Below are positions 1 through 9,673 of a DNA stretch of 64,000 bases, piece after piece. Position 1 is the stretch's first letter, and the number at the start of each line of letters is the position of its first letter. This DNA comes from Limnovirga soli (lineage in GTDB: Bacteria > Bacteroidota > Bacteroidia > Chitinophagales > Chitinophagaceae). The notes under the pieces were generated by a model, which saw only the letters and a program-made list of their open reading frames with translations, made no database searches and was not told the DNA's origin. The DNA is taken from contig NZ_WHPF01000002.1 of the NCBI RefSeq assembly GCF_013106755.1, forward strand, positions 372,001 through 436,000, read 5' to 3'. The translations under genes were made by a program, and so were the position numbers.

Positions 1-498
1 ATCCTCAGTTAATGCTGTATCGCTTACAATGCCTAGCTGGGTATGCATTTCGGCCGAGGTTTTGTCCTCCTCGCCTACCCTAACCTGGTGAATGGCATTT
101 TGCCTGATTACTTTTTGAGCAGCCATTGGTGCAAAAAACAAACCGGATGCAGCCAATGGTTTAAATTGAACTACTTCATTTTGTTTGGATAAGGAACCAA
201 TGCCATGCAGCACAAATACAAGTCCGCTGTTTAGTTGCGCCTGCATATCGTTTATAAAAGCAGAAAACTGCTCAGTAATTTCATCAATGGTTAGCCCTGT
301 GCAGGAAGCTATATATCTTACCAAACCAGAGTCGTACAATGAATTGGAAGGTACAAACGCAATGGCTTTGGAGGGTGCATCTATCGTTTTATCCGCAAAT
401 TGCAGCGATGCCGGTTTATGTTCTACTGTAAATGACCCCAAACCCGGCAATACCAGGTTTTTATACAGGGAAAGATATGAAAGACAATATTGATGCAT
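1..498 (-). CDS. HU-CCDC81-type DNA-binding/envelope protein, C-terminus cut by window edge
   Basis: The minus-strand frame opens at ATG 498 and stays open to base 1, so the 3' end is missing. Residues 1-60 have the pattern of the bacterial HU-CCDC81 domain: an LVLPGLGSFTVEH segment close to the N-terminus, then a segment of the form DKTIDAPSKAIAFVPSN. A second, similar domain appears to follow. In this phylum such proteins often end in a peptidoglycan-binding SPOR domain, which would lie outside the window. The gene is downstream of the beta-barrel and TPR genes on the same strand, suggesting an envelope role. The family call comes from motif memory and is moderately sure; the function is not known from the sequence. 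Confidence 0.6.
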   Translation of the reverse strand, partial: MHQYCLSYLSLYKNLVLPGLGSFTVEHKPASLQFADKTIDAPSKAIAFVPSNSLYDSGLVRYIASCTGLTIDEITEQFSAFINDMQAQLNSGLVFVLHGIGSLSKQNEVVQFKPLAASGLFFAPMAAQKVIRQNAIHQVRVGEEDKTSAEMHTQLGIVSDTALTED

Positions 499-579
499 GT
501 GTGTATTGTAACAGTTACCCTGAAAATTACAAATTTTTAATCAGGTATATCAATTGTATTTGCCGCCCAAAGATATGTG

Positions 580-638
580 GTACAAGTGTGCGACGCAAGG
601 AACGATACAGAAAAGTGCTTTTGCCTGGCTACAAAAAA
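580..638 (+). repeat. Dispersed element, copy 1
   Basis: The core TACAAGTGTGCGACGCAAG is at 581-599 and the tail GCCTGGCTACAAAAAA at about 623-638. It fills the gap between two minus-strand genes and its tail stops 7 bases short of the stop codon of the beta-barrel gene. Confidence 0.85.
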
Positions 639-645
639 CTTTAGC

Positions 646-2358
646 CTATTTAAGCTGGGCTATTTTAGTTTTTATATCACCAAATGAAAAAACCACACCT
701 GCCAATACGTTAAAGCCAAGTGCCTCATATTGGTTCCAGCGCTGGTATTTGTTGTTAAGCAGATTGTTCATTTGTACCCAACCATTAAGATTAGGTAGAA
801 TGGTGAACTCTACCCCCACATTTAAATCTGCTGCAGGTTTTAATTTTTGGCTGCCTAAACTTTTATTGCGGTATTGGGCACCATCCCAAAAATAAATATC
901 ACTTTTAACCAGAAAATCTTTTACAACCTGCCATTTAAGTGAGCCATTTAATTCAATAGGTAATAGTCCCCATGCTTTTTCATTATCCTGCAAACTACTA
1001 TACTGGTTAAAAGTAACACCAGCCAGCAAAGACAATTTTTCCTGGAGGGTATAACCAATTTCGCCATGCACCCTGAGTGCATTCATTTGCGCCTCGTTAA
1101 CCACCTGAAACGATTTGCCGGTAATGGTATCATTTACAAACAACGGCTGATTGCTAAACTGCAGATAACTAACTTTTGCATTATAAGTAACATGCTTGCC
1201 TGCGGAACCTTTAAACCCTGCATATTGTTCTTTTATCCTGGTATTTAATAAAAATTTAGGTTGTTGTAACCAGGGATTTAAAGAGGCGAGGTATTGATAA
1301 TTGGTTTTATTAAAGCGGCCAACCCAGCCAGCCACCAGTATGAATTTATCGTTTTTAATTTTTGCTTCTGCTGTGATGTTTGGCAAAAATGAAAGCACCT
1401 CATTATCCCAGGTTGGCGAAACGCCTGCAATTACTTTAACGTTAGGCGTTTTAAATTGCAAGGCAGGTGTTAAACTATATAAATTATTATTTACTGTACC
1501 TGCACTATCACTTTTGTAAGTTGTAATGTCAGCCGTTAGACCAAGATTGAATGCGAAAATTTTACCAAAGGTTTTAGACATGGGCGCACTTATAATTAAA
1601 TTACTTTCTGTGCTACCATGGTTATCACTAAAATTATTGAGTGTAATGGCCGGATTATAATTAATACCAGCAGGGTTTTGTTGCTTATTGCGTAAGGCAA
1701 TGCTACCGCCGAAAGTGGTAAACCGTTGCCTTAAGTCATCTTTGGTAAATACAAGCGTATCGGGCAAAAATCCATATTGGTACTGGGTATTATTATCATA
1801 CAGTACGTTTGCCGTCCATTCGCTTTTATTATTGGAACTATTAAAAATGCCGGTACCATCAATATTCATTTTACTAAACTGCTGAAATGGAACGCTGCTT
1901 TTAGAGGAAGTATAACGCCCCTTAATGTTTACTACAGACCTGATTCCATCACCCATAGAAGCACCAATTTGCAGATAGGGAGTGGTATAATTACCATAGC
2001 CCGCTTTTATAAAGCTCCTGTTTTGCCAATGAATTCCTGTATCAATGTTTTCGGCCAAAGGCTTTAATGCCGGTGACAGATAACTGAAAGTAATGTTTTG
2101 TGCAGGCACGTTATACACCAGCTTTGGACTGGCAGTATCAGGAGAAGGTGTAGCTGCACTAAAGTTAACTTTAGCAGTTGTTTTTAAATTAGGTTGAAAA
2201 GCAGAGGTAACCGTAACAGTACGCTGTGGCAGGGTATCTTTTTTAACCACGGCTGTTTCTGTTTTAGCTTTGGCTGCCTTTTTCTTTGACTTCTTTTGCT
2301 GTGCAAAAACATTAGCTACCAGTACCAGTAAAACCATTATGATAATAAGTCGTTTCAT
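646..2358 (-). CDS. Outer-membrane beta-barrel protein (TonB-receptor-like barrel without plug)
   Basis: The 570-residue protein begins with a signal peptide (MKRLIIIMVLLVLVANVFAQ), followed by a Lys-rich stretch and about 450 residues of alternating amphipathic strands rich in Asn, Tyr, Gly and Thr. It ends in strands typical of TonB-dependent receptor barrels (GWVQMNNLLNNKYQRW). No plug domain or CarboxypepD-like domain is seen, so it is probably a stand-alone barrel and not a full receptor. It lies directly downstream of the TPR gene on the same strand with a 134-base gap. Substrate unknown. It could be a structural partner of the TPR protein; that is inference from position only. Confidence 0.6.
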   Translation of the reverse strand: MKRLIIIMVLLVLVANVFAQQKKSKKKAAKAKTETAVVKKDTLPQRTVTVTSAFQPNLKTTAKVNFSAATPSPDTASPKLVYNVPAQNITFSYLSPALKPLAENIDTGIHWQNRSFIKAGYGNYTTPYLQIGASMGDGIRSVVNIKGRYTSSKSSVPFQQFSKMNIDGTGIFNSSNNKSEWTANVLYDNNTQYQYGFLPDTLVFTKDDLRQRFTTFGGSIALRNKQQNPAGINYNPAITLNNFSDNHGSTESNLIISAPMSKTFGKIFAFNLGLTADITTYKSDSAGTVNNNLYSLTPALQFKTPNVKVIAGVSPTWDNEVLSFLPNITAEAKIKNDKFILVAGWVGRFNKTNYQYLASLNPWLQQPKFLLNTRIKEQYAGFKGSAGKHVTYNAKVSYLQFSNQPLFVNDTITGKSFQVVNEAQMNALRVHGEIGYTLQEKLSLLAGVTFNQYSSLQDNEKAWGLLPIELNGSLKWQVVKDFLVKSDIYFWDGAQYRNKSLGSQKLKPAADLNVGVEFTILPNLNGWVQMNNLLNNKYQRWNQYEALGFNVLAGVVFSFGDIKTKIAQLK

Positions 2359-2492
2359 GCTGTAATATTTCGTTATTGCTAATTTTCCCAGATATTTAAT
2401 CAGGGCTATGCAATATTGTTTAAAACCTGTTTTGCTATCTTGCTTTATCTCTTAGTCCTGGATATTAATGCAATACCAAGGGGTAAAAAGAT

Positions 2493-5400
2493 TTACTGAC
2501 TCACTTTACTATTCTTCAATTTTTCATCCTGTACCATTGCCAGTTTTTGTTGAGCCTCTTTTTGTAAATCGGGTGACGATGCATTATCTACCACACTTTT
2601 CAAAGTGGCTTCTGCATTAAAATAATCAGCCTGTTTAAAATATACATCTCCCAATAAAATATAGGCTTTGGTAATCCAATAATCGTATGAACCTGCTTTA
2701 TTTATTACATCAAATCCGGCCTTTTCCGCCTCAGGAAAACGGTTTTGCTGCAATAGTATTTCGGCAATTCTGTATCTGGCTTCTGCACCATATTCCGATT
2801 TACCCAAATCTATTACGGTTTTATATGCAGCCATTGCTTCAAACAGTTCACTATTATTCTGACTGTTTTTTGCAATAACCATATTGGCCATCATCTTATC
2901 ATCGGTTGCTATCCCTTTTTGTTGCAAAAGATCTTTTGCATTAGCCACACCTTCTGTCCACTGTGCCAGTTTAAACTGGCAACGCAATAAACCCCGCATG
3001 GCTTCCAGTTTATTTTCGGCGCTTACAGCCAACACTTTTAGCTGGTTAAAATATTGCTCAGCTTTATTATAATCTTTTTGTTCAAAATAGGCAATCCTGG
3101 CAGCCTGCAAAACACCCGATTCTGCATATTTATTGGGTGCTTTTTCTGCAACAGTAGCGTAGTAGCCAAATGCCTTTGCAAAGTCTTTTCTGTTGTTATA
3201 AATTTCAGCCAATTGGTAATTGGCATCCACCGCATATTTACCAGAAGGGAATTGTTTTAAATAACCCGATAAACCCGTGATGGCATTATCATATGCCTTT
3301 GAAGCATAGGCTATATTGGCCCCTACATAGGTTAAAGAATCTTCTTCAGAATAACTTACATCTTTGCCATTTTGTCGCATAAAACTTACAAACTCTGCTG
3401 TGCGCTGGCTTTCAACAAAAATGTTTCTCACATAATCAACGGCATCATCACTTTCGGCAGAATTTGGATAGCCAGAGATTAGTTTTTTGAAATTATTTAA
3501 TGCTTCTGTATTATTATTCTGATTAAAATAAGCAATACCCAATTTTAAGAATGCCTGTGGTTGTAAAGCAACCGCATTTTTATTTTTTAATACAGCATTC
3601 AATGGTGTTACTGCGGCCTCATATTGCTCATTTGCCAGATAAGTATTGGCCACTTCCATATTAGCATCTGGCACCATTACAGAATTAGGGAATCTGGCAC
3701 TAATTGATTGAAGCAAACTAATCTTCTCTGTGTATTTACTTCCAGCACCCGCAATAATAGCTTTTTGATATAAAGCATAATCTGCCTGAGCCAGATTATT
3801 GTTTATAATGTTATCATACATCTGTAATGCCTTACTAAATTTCTTTTGCATAAAATAGCAATCGGCACTCTTTGTATAAGCATCCAATTCTACAGGCTTT
3901 GCATTTGTGGTTATGCTGGTAGAAATTTGCTCAAAATACTTCAAGGCATTTACATAATCTTCCTGTCTCAATGCACTATAACCCAGCGTATATCGAGCAT
4001 TAGTAATATTTACCTCTCCGTAATTTGCCGGGTTACGCATATAGTTACCCAAATAATAAATGGCAGAATCAAACTCATTATTCCGGAAAGCTATTTCCCC
4101 CTTCCAAAAATTAGTATAGGGTAATTGAGCCGCATTATAATCTGCCGTAAAAATCTGATTCAATAAATCATCCGCTTCCGCTATTTGTTGATCGTTTATT
4201 AATTCAACCGCATGCCCGTATAATATTTTGGGATATACCCTTTTTACAGTCTCTGTTTTGGCAGGCATTTTACCCACCATATCTAAAGCTTCCTTATAAT
4301 TATTTGTATTGGCCAGTACGTTTACCAATAAATCTTTTGCTTCGCTGTTATATACCGATTTTGGATATACAGCAATAAAATCCTTCAATTCAGTTAAGGC
4401 AATATCGGTAAACCCTAATTCATAGGAAAGTTTACCATAATTAAACCTGGAAATTTCTTTTTGTGCGCTATTACTTACGTTCAATGCGCAAAATAAAAAT
4501 GCGCTTCTGGCACTTGGCTTTTGCCCCAATTCAAGGTAGGCATCGGCCAGCAGGTACATGCTGTTTTGGGCCAGCGAATCCTGCTTGCCACCCAATTCTT
4601 TAAACCCCGCAACCGCCTTTGTATATTGTTTTGCCTGATAATAACAGTAAGATAATTCGTACAAATCCTCCCTGTTTACCTTCTCTGTATTGGTAACAAA
4701 TGCTTCAATGAAGGGAAGTGCTTTGGCAAAATTTTTCTTTTCAAAATAAATATGCCCTATAATTTGCCTTAATTGCAGGTCATAAAACTGACCACCCTTT
4801 TGCAAAGCAGCTTCGCCATATTCAAGTGCTTTATCCTTCTCGCCACTGTAATAATAAATTTCAGTGATATAATAGGGTACAATTCCTTTATAAGCAGGTT
4901 TATCCTGGGTTAATTTAAATGCATTTAATGCATCTGTATACCGCTTTTCACCAAAAGCTATAAAACCATAATAATAGTTGGCATCTGTATAATTGGGATC
5001 TGTAGGAATTTGGCGTATGGCATCAAATAATGGTTTAGCTTCATTTAACCTTTGCATGGTAAAATATGCATAGCCCTGATGAAATTTCATGTTGGCAATT
5101 TCGCTGTTACTCAGGTTGTCAAAAGCAGTTTGCTCATAATAGGTAGCCGCATCAGTAAAATTCTTTTTGGAATAATAATATTCACCCAGGTGGTAACTCA
5201 TCATTTCTACCCTTGGCTCGTTATGTTCTAATGCTACATACTCTAAGGCATCCTGCTCAGCTGTAGCATCTTTTAAGGTTAAACCGCAAACTATTGAATA
5301 ATAGCGGGCCTCAGACTGTATAGTAATGGGTATACTGCTATTGTATTTATTGTTCACATACAATTGCTTAAATAATGGGTAGGCCAAACTAAACTGTTCT

Positions 5401-5534
5401 TTCTGGTATAATTCTTTTGCCAGTTTAAAATCGGCATCAGGATCATCATTTGCTTTTGTGTACTGCGCCTGCGAAAAAAAGGCCGACAAAGCAAGAAGGC
5501 TGAGTATGCTTATTTTCTTCAAGTATAAATTCAT
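2493..5534 (-). CDS. Large tetratricopeptide-repeat protein, exported
   Basis: The 1013-residue protein has an N-terminal signal peptide ending near the SQA-QYTK junction. Almost all of the rest is TPR/Sel1-like helical hairpins, for example ALEYGEAALQKGG, ALKYFEQISTS and AIYYLGNYMRNP, more than 20 units at about 34-40 residue spacing. Such proteins are periplasmic or outer-membrane-associated scaffolds in Bacteroidota. It heads a minus-strand group with the beta-barrel and HU-domain genes. No catalytic motif is visible. Specific role unknown. Confidence 0.8.
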   Translation of the reverse strand: MNLYLKKISILSLLALSAFFSQAQYTKANDDPDADFKLAKELYQKEQFSLAYPLFKQLYVNNKYNSSIPITIQSEARYYSIVCGLTLKDATAEQDALEYVALEHNEPRVEMMSYHLGEYYYSKKNFTDAATYYEQTAFDNLSNSEIANMKFHQGYAYFTMQRLNEAKPLFDAIRQIPTDPNYTDANYYYGFIAFGEKRYTDALNAFKLTQDKPAYKGIVPYYITEIYYYSGEKDKALEYGEAALQKGGQFYDLQLRQIIGHIYFEKKNFAKALPFIEAFVTNTEKVNREDLYELSYCYYQAKQYTKAVAGFKELGGKQDSLAQNSMYLLADAYLELGQKPSARSAFLFCALNVSNSAQKEISRFNYGKLSYELGFTDIALTELKDFIAVYPKSVYNSEAKDLLVNVLANTNNYKEALDMVGKMPAKTETVKRVYPKILYGHAVELINDQQIAEADDLLNQIFTADYNAAQLPYTNFWKGEIAFRNNEFDSAIYYLGNYMRNPANYGEVNITNARYTLGYSALRQEDYVNALKYFEQISTSITTNAKPVELDAYTKSADCYFMQKKFSKALQMYDNIINNNLAQADYALYQKAIIAGAGSKYTEKISLLQSISARFPNSVMVPDANMEVANTYLANEQYEAAVTPLNAVLKNKNAVALQPQAFLKLGIAYFNQNNNTEALNNFKKLISGYPNSAESDDAVDYVRNIFVESQRTAEFVSFMRQNGKDVSYSEEDSLTYVGANIAYASKAYDNAITGLSGYLKQFPSGKYAVDANYQLAEIYNNRKDFAKAFGYYATVAEKAPNKYAESGVLQAARIAYFEQKDYNKAEQYFNQLKVLAVSAENKLEAMRGLLRCQFKLAQWTEGVANAKDLLQQKGIATDDKMMANMVIAKNSQNNSELFEAMAAYKTVIDLGKSEYGAEARYRIAEILLQQNRFPEAEKAGFDVINKAGSYDYWITKAYILLGDVYFKQADYFNAEATLKSVVDNASSPDLQKEAQQKLAMVQDEKLKNSKVSQ

Positions 5535-5793
5535 AGTTTGTTGAACGTATTAATTACTTAAATATTTTTTTCCTATTCTTAATAAAACGCAAAAGCGGGC
5601 TAAAGGTAACATGCTTGGGTAGCAAAGCAAAGACTGTTCCACCATTTGTGGATAAACAAAAAATGGCCCTATTTTTCTTTTACTAACAAAACATTTACAT
5701 CTATAAAAATTATATTTTGCAAACAATAAAAGCCGGTTATAAACAATAGCTTGCACATAATTCCAATAAAAGGCCATCTTTAATACATTTTCT

Positions 5794-6201
5794 ATGAAAA
5801 AAATATTGTCTATACATTACAGCAACGGTGCATTTAATTTTTCAATGCTGTTATTAAGGTTAAGTTTTGGCTTATTGATGTTGCTAAAACATGGTATGGA
5901 TATGCTGATGAACTTTTCAACCATGCAAGCCAAATTTTACAATTTTATGGGCATAGGTTCCAGGTTTTCCTTAATCCTGGCCATTTTTGCTGAGGTTTTT
6001 TGCAGCCTGTTTATCATATTGGGTTTGTTTACGCGCTTAGCCTGTATTCCCCTTATCATATTTTTATGTGTAGCCATTTTCTCCTACTACAAAAACAGTC
6101 CATGGGGCGAAATGGAGCTATCTATCATTTACCTTACTGCATTTATTACCTTATTGTTTTGTGGTCCGGGTAAAATAAGTGTTGATGGCATGATGCGTTA
6201 G
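5794..6201 (+). CDS. DoxX-family membrane protein
   Basis: The 135-residue protein has four predicted membrane helices and the DoxX-type layout: an N-terminal LLRLSFGLLMLLKHGMD segment, a central FCSLFIILGLFTRLACIPL segment and a C-terminal helix ending in GPGKISVD. DoxX proteins are small inner-membrane proteins linked in some bacteria to quinone or thiosulfate redox and oxidative stress, but the activity here is not defined. It stands alone, divergent from the TPR gene, and is followed by two copies of the dispersed element. Confidence 0.75.
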   Translation: MKKILSIHYSNGAFNFSMLLLRLSFGLLMLLKHGMDMLMNFSTMQAKFYNFMGIGSRFSLILAIFAEVFCSLFIILGLFTRLACIPLIIFLCVAIFSYYKNSPWGEMELSIIYLTAFITLLFCGPGKISVDGMMR

Positions 6202-6235
6202 TACCTTTTTACAGGCTGTTTTACCAGCAATTTAA

Positions 6236-6418
6236 TGTTTTTGGGCCAGGCCAATCCTAAGCAGGTGCTCTACTTGCGTCGCACTCTTGTACACCAACAA
6301 GAAGGCAGCAAGAGTATAATAATTCTATATATCCAAAAGCCCAAACCTGTTCCAAACGATGCAGTGTGCGACGCAAGCGGTGCTAAATAGCAATACTACA
6401 GCCCGGCTCAAAAAAAAT
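6236..6418. repeat. Dispersed element, copies 2 and 3, head-to-head pair
   Basis: Copy 2 is on the minus strand (core 6292 to 6272, tail reaching about 6236). Copy 3 is on the plus strand (partial core from 6363, tail CCCGGCTCAAAAAAAA to 6418). The two diverge from a shared centre of about 70 bases, a layout like paired REP elements (BIMEs). They fill the gap between doxX and trpS. Confidence 0.8.
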
Positions 6419-6467
6419 AAGCAATCTCATCCTCAATCACCCTGCATTATTTTATCTTCGCCCACTT

Positions 6468-7466
6468 ATGAAGAAAGAGGTTGTTTTAAGTGGCATAAGG
6501 CCTACCGGTTTTTTACACCTGGGTAATTATTTCGGTGCCGTGAATAATTGGGTGCAAATGCAGCACGAGTTTGACTGTTATTTTTGTGTGGTGGACTGGC
6601 ATAGCCTTACAACCCACCCCGATACAAAAGAGCTTAAACATAATGTACTCAGGCTTTTGTCTGAGCTAATAGCCAGCGGTCTTGACCCGGAAAAATGCGT
6701 ATTGTTTATTCAAAGCGATGTGCCCGAAATTGCAGAATTATACCTGTATCTGAACATGATGGCTTATAAGGGGGAATTAGAAAAAACCACCACTTTCAAA
6801 GATAAAGTTAGGGCCAACCCAGAAAATGTAAATGCCGGATTGCTTACTTACCCTGTTTTACAAAGTGCCGATATTCTAATACATCGTGCCCTTAAAGTAC
6901 CGGTGGGTAAAGATCAGGAACAGCACCTGGAAATGTGCCGCAATTTTGCCGAACGTTTTAACCATCGCTATGGTGAGGTTTTCCCCATTCCACAGGCATT
7001 TAATTATGGAAACGATCTTATTAAAATAATGAGCCTGGATGGTAATGGCAAAATGAGTAAGAGCGAAAACCATATGAACACGCTTTACCTGGCTGATGAT
7101 AATGACCTGATTCGTAAAAAAATTATGAAGGCCAAAACCGATAGTGGCCCCACCACCCCCAATGCTGAAAAGCCTGATTATATTGAAAACCTGTTTGGCC
7201 TGATGCATTTGGTAAGCGAAAAACAGGTTATAGAAAAATTTGAAGCCGATTTTAACAACTGCGTCATTCGTTATGGCGATATGAAAAAGCAATTGGCCGA
7301 AGATATGGTACAATTTATGGCTCCAATAAGGGATAAAGCTTTTGCTATTCAAAACGATCATGCCTATTTATCGGGTATTATAAAAGCGGGTGCCGAAAAA
7401 GCCAGGGCCAGTGCAGCCGCTACCCTACTGGAAGTTAGAAAGGCAGTGGGCGTTAATTATATTTAA
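6468..7466 (+). CDS. trpS: Tryptophanyl-tRNA synthetase
   Basis: The 332-residue protein is of usual TrpRS length. It charges tRNA-Trp with tryptophan in the cytosol. It has the class I signature as GFLHLGNYFG (residues about 14-23, the HIGH equivalent) and the KMSKS loop exactly as KMSKS (about 197-201). Further family features are GIRPTG at the N-terminus and the QSADIL segment. The start ATG is preceded by TATCTTCG, which could be a -7 box very close to the start codon. No trp biosynthesis gene is adjacent; trpA and trpB lie 29 kb away. Confidence 0.95.
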   Translation: MKKEVVLSGIRPTGFLHLGNYFGAVNNWVQMQHEFDCYFCVVDWHSLTTHPDTKELKHNVLRLLSELIASGLDPEKCVLFIQSDVPEIAELYLYLNMMAYKGELEKTTTFKDKVRANPENVNAGLLTYPVLQSADILIHRALKVPVGKDQEQHLEMCRNFAERFNHRYGEVFPIPQAFNYGNDLIKIMSLDGNGKMSKSENHMNTLYLADDNDLIRKKIMKAKTDSGPTTPNAEKPDYIENLFGLMHLVSEKQVIEKFEADFNNCVIRYGDMKKQLAEDMVQFMAPIRDKAFAIQNDHAYLSGIIKAGAEKARASAAATLLEVRKAVGVNYI

Positions 7467-7562
7467 ACAATAGTATTGCTTAAATATTTCTTGCATTTAA
7501 AATCCAATTTGAAGTGGTAAAAACTTAACTTCAAAAAAAAAATAGAAAACCGCAGAATTAAT

Positions 7563-8198
7563 ATGGCCAAGTCAAAGAAACCCAAGCATATAGCCGTTGC
7601 AGGAAATATAGGAGCAGGTAAAACAACCTTAACAGAACTACTAAGTAAACATTATAAATGGATACCCCAGTTTGAGGATGTTGACCATAACCCCTACCTG
7701 ATGGATTTTTATGAGGATATGCCCCGCTGGAGTTTTAATCTGCAGATCTACTTTTTAAACAGTAGGCTTAACCAATTACTGGAAATACAACGAGGTACCG
7801 AAACCATTATACAGGACAGAACCATTTACGAAGACGCCAATATTTTTGCACCAAATCTGCACGATATGGGGCTAATGAGCAAAAGGGATTTTGATAATTA
7901 TTATCATTTTTTTCAAACCCTGCAATCAATGGTGCAGCCGCCGGATTTATTGATATATTTAAAAGCATCTGTGCCAACCCTGGTAGGGCAAATTCAAAAA
8001 CGTGGCCGCGAATATGAAGAAAATATAAGGCTTGACTATATTAAAAAACTAAATGAGCTGTACAATAAATTTATAGAAGGATATAAAGAAGGCCCATTGC
8101 TGATTATAGATGTAGACAAAAATAATTTCCCGGAAAAAGATGAAGACCTTGGAGAAATTATCTCAAAAATAGATGCCACATTATATGGACTGTTTTAA
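7563..8198 (+). CDS. Deoxynucleoside kinase (dAK/dGK/dCK family)
   Basis: The 211-residue protein begins AVAGNIGAGKTTL, a P-loop at about residues 12-24. An acidic FEDVDHNPYL segment replaces the usual substrate-binding segment, a QDRTIYEDA motif matches the family's DRS/ERS motif, and an Arg-rich LID (KRGREYEENIR) lies near residue 142. It phosphorylates deoxynucleosides in the salvage pathway. Substrate preference cannot be read from the sequence. A clear terminator follows. Confidence 0.9.
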   Translation: MAKSKKPKHIAVAGNIGAGKTTLTELLSKHYKWIPQFEDVDHNPYLMDFYEDMPRWSFNLQIYFLNSRLNQLLEIQRGTETIIQDRTIYEDANIFAPNLHDMGLMSKRDFDNYYHFFQTLQSMVQPPDLLIYLKASVPTLVGQIQKRGREYEENIRLDYIKKLNELYNKFIEGYKEGPLLIIDVDKNNFPEKDEDLGEIISKIDATLYGLF

Positions 8199-8204
8199 AA
8201 AAAT

Positions 8205-8232
8205 TAAAAGACCTGCTACCAGGTCTTTTTTT
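8205..8232 (+). terminator. Intrinsic terminator after the deoxynucleoside kinase
   Basis: The stem AAAGACCTG / CAGGTCTTT encloses the loop CTAC and is followed by seven T residues. It lies just after the stop codon of the kinase gene. Confidence 0.9.
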
Positions 8233-8280
8233 ATGGGCCCAACTTTTAAGCAATAAAGCAACTTTACTTGCGTCGCACAC
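8231..8280 (-). repeat. Dispersed element, copy 4, fused to a second module
   Basis: The core ACTTGCGTCGCACAC (8266-8280) is on the minus strand, and its tail GGGCCCATAAAAA runs back into the kinase terminator. Beyond the core, 8281-8303 carries a different module, TTCAGGGTTCCTCCTTTG, which recurs at 16401. Confidence 0.75.
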
Positions 8281-8345
8281 TTCAGGGTTCCTCCTTTGTG
8301 GCAACTGAAATATTGCGTAGTATATTTTATATTATCCTGATATAT

Positions 8346-8861
8346 TTAATGCGGTAATTTATCTCTTACCAAACCATATACCCATGTACCGGCAATGGAA
8401 CTTAACAACACAACAATTACAACAGTTGCTCCATTACCAATTAAAGCAAACAATGGGCCCGGGCAGGCACCGGTTAAAGCCCATCCAAAACCAAAAATAA
8501 GGCCACCATATATTTGCCCTTTATTAAATTTTTTACCCGTTAAATCAATGGCTTCGCCATGGATGGTTTTTATTTTAAAGCGTTTAATAATATATACAGA
8601 AATGGCGCCCACCATTACCGCCGACCCAATTACCCCATACATATGAAAGCTTTGCAACCTAAACATCTCCTGTATTCGAAACCAGGAAACTACCTCGGCT
8701 TTTACCAGTAAGATACCAAATAATATACCGGCAATAAGGTATTTAATATTATACCACCATGGATGTTGCAGTGCCGAATCGTTAATACACATGGTGTCTA
8801 ATGAACGTACTTCAAAATCTGTATTTTGTTCGGTGGTAGTGCTTGTTTTTATAGAAGACAT
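8346..8861 (-). CDS. YeeE/YedE-family transporter half (sulfur-compound uptake)
   Basis: The 171-residue protein has a hydrophilic N-terminus of about 38 residues, then four membrane helices. The family signature GACPGPL contains a conserved Cys, in a FGFGWALTGACPGP context. YeeE/YedE proteins carry thiosulfate or related sulfur compounds, and the conserved Cys contacts the sulfur ligand in studied members. It starts one base after the stop of the partner half, so the two are translated as a pair (PmpA/PmpB-like). Neighbours are sulfur-trafficking enzymes, which supports the call. Confidence 0.85.
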   Translation of the reverse strand: MSSIKTSTTTEQNTDFEVRSLDTMCINDSALQHPWWYNIKYLIAGILFGILLVKAEVVSWFRIQEMFRLQSFHMYGVIGSAVMVGAISVYIIKRFKIKTIHGEAIDLTGKKFNKGQIYGGLIFGFGWALTGACPGPLFALIGNGATVVIVVLLSSIAGTWVYGLVRDKLPH

Positions 8862-8862
8862 A

Positions 8863-9432
8863 TTATAATGTTAGAATAAATGGAAGAATATAATTAGCCA
8901 TAACAAAGCCACCCGCCATAAAGCAAATAGTGGCAATAAGTGAGGATAGTTGCAGGTTGCTTAACCCCATAATTGCATGGCCGGATGTGCAGCCGCCAGC
9001 ATAACGGGTGCCAAAACCCACCATAAAACCACCCATAACCATAATAATAAAACCCTTTATGGTAAACAGGTTGGCCCAGTTAAAAATATCAACCGGCGTT
9101 AGATTGCTGTAATTGGTGATACCATAACCGCTTAATTCTTTTGCCAGTGCAGGATTTATTGCCACAGGTTGCGCATTATTTAACCAGGTAGCAGCAATAA
9201 AGCCACCTAAAAAAACACCTGTTACAAACACCAGGTTCCATATTTCTTTTTTCCAGTTGTATTGAAAAAAGGGAATTTTAGCCGGCAAACAAGCTGCACA
9301 TATATGCCTTAAAGAAGAAGAAATGCCAAAATGTTTATTACCCAACAATAATAATACAGGCACCATTAAGCCTATTAATGGTCCGGAAATATACCAGGGC
9401 CAGGGCTGACTAATCCATTGCTGAAACTGCAT
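8863..9432 (-). CDS. YeeE/YedE-family transporter half
   Basis: The 189-residue membrane protein carries the second-half signature [11 protein letters not shown], again with a conserved Cys. The start is set at ATG 9432 (MQFQQWISQ), where membrane protein sequence begins. A longer open frame upstream reads through a dispersed repeat and is not believed. It is directly followed by the partner gene at 8861. The two together probably make one pseudo-symmetric transporter for thiosulfate or persulfide sulfur. Confidence 0.85.
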   Translation of the reverse strand: MQFQQWISQPWPWYISGPLIGLMVPVLLLLGNKHFGISSSLRHICAACLPAKIPFFQYNWKKEIWNLVFVTGVFLGGFIAATWLNNAQPVAINPALAKELSGYGITNYSNLTPVDIFNWANLFTIKGFIIMVMGGFMVGFGTRYAGGCTSGHAIMGLSNLQLSSLIATICFMAGGFVMANYILPFILTL

Positions 9433-9464
9433 AGTTCTATTTTGTTTTACAATTGTACTTATTG

Positions 9465-9567
9465 CCCCTGCGTTAGGGATTGCAGCGGAAAGCCCGGAAT
9501 AAAGCGCAGTGAAACGTAGCTTTATGAGGACTTGCAGCGAAAAGCCCGACCCGAAGGGTAACGCCCA
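9465..9567. repeat. Second dispersed-repeat family (GCGTTAGGGATTGCAGCGG type)
   Basis: This 100-base GC-rich block stands out from its AT-rich surroundings. It holds an internal direct repeat: TTGCAGCGGAAAGCCCG (about 9480-9496) and TTGCAGCGAAAAGCCCG (about 9532-9548). Complementary AAAGC/GCTTT segments and a final CCCGAAGGG hairpin add inverted symmetry. Similar GCGTTAGGGATTG sequences are, from memory, common between genes in this phylum. It occupies the gap between the YeeE gene and the MBL-rhodanese gene. Confidence 0.6.
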
Positions 9568-9673
9568 AAACACACTTAAAAATGTGATATGGTATTGTGT
9601 AAAAGTAATAGTAACAACTATACAAACAAAACCCGGCACTTATATGCGCCGGGTGATATAGCAATTTGTTTTT

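Noticed and set aside
5550-5777. 75-codon minus frame upstream of the TPR gene
   Set aside because: It is AT-rich with an aromatic, biased composition and no recognisable motif; more likely leader sequence.
6876-7361. 161-codon open frame on the minus strand across trpS
   Set aside because: It is wholly antisense to a gene with all TrpRS motifs and has no protein-like features.
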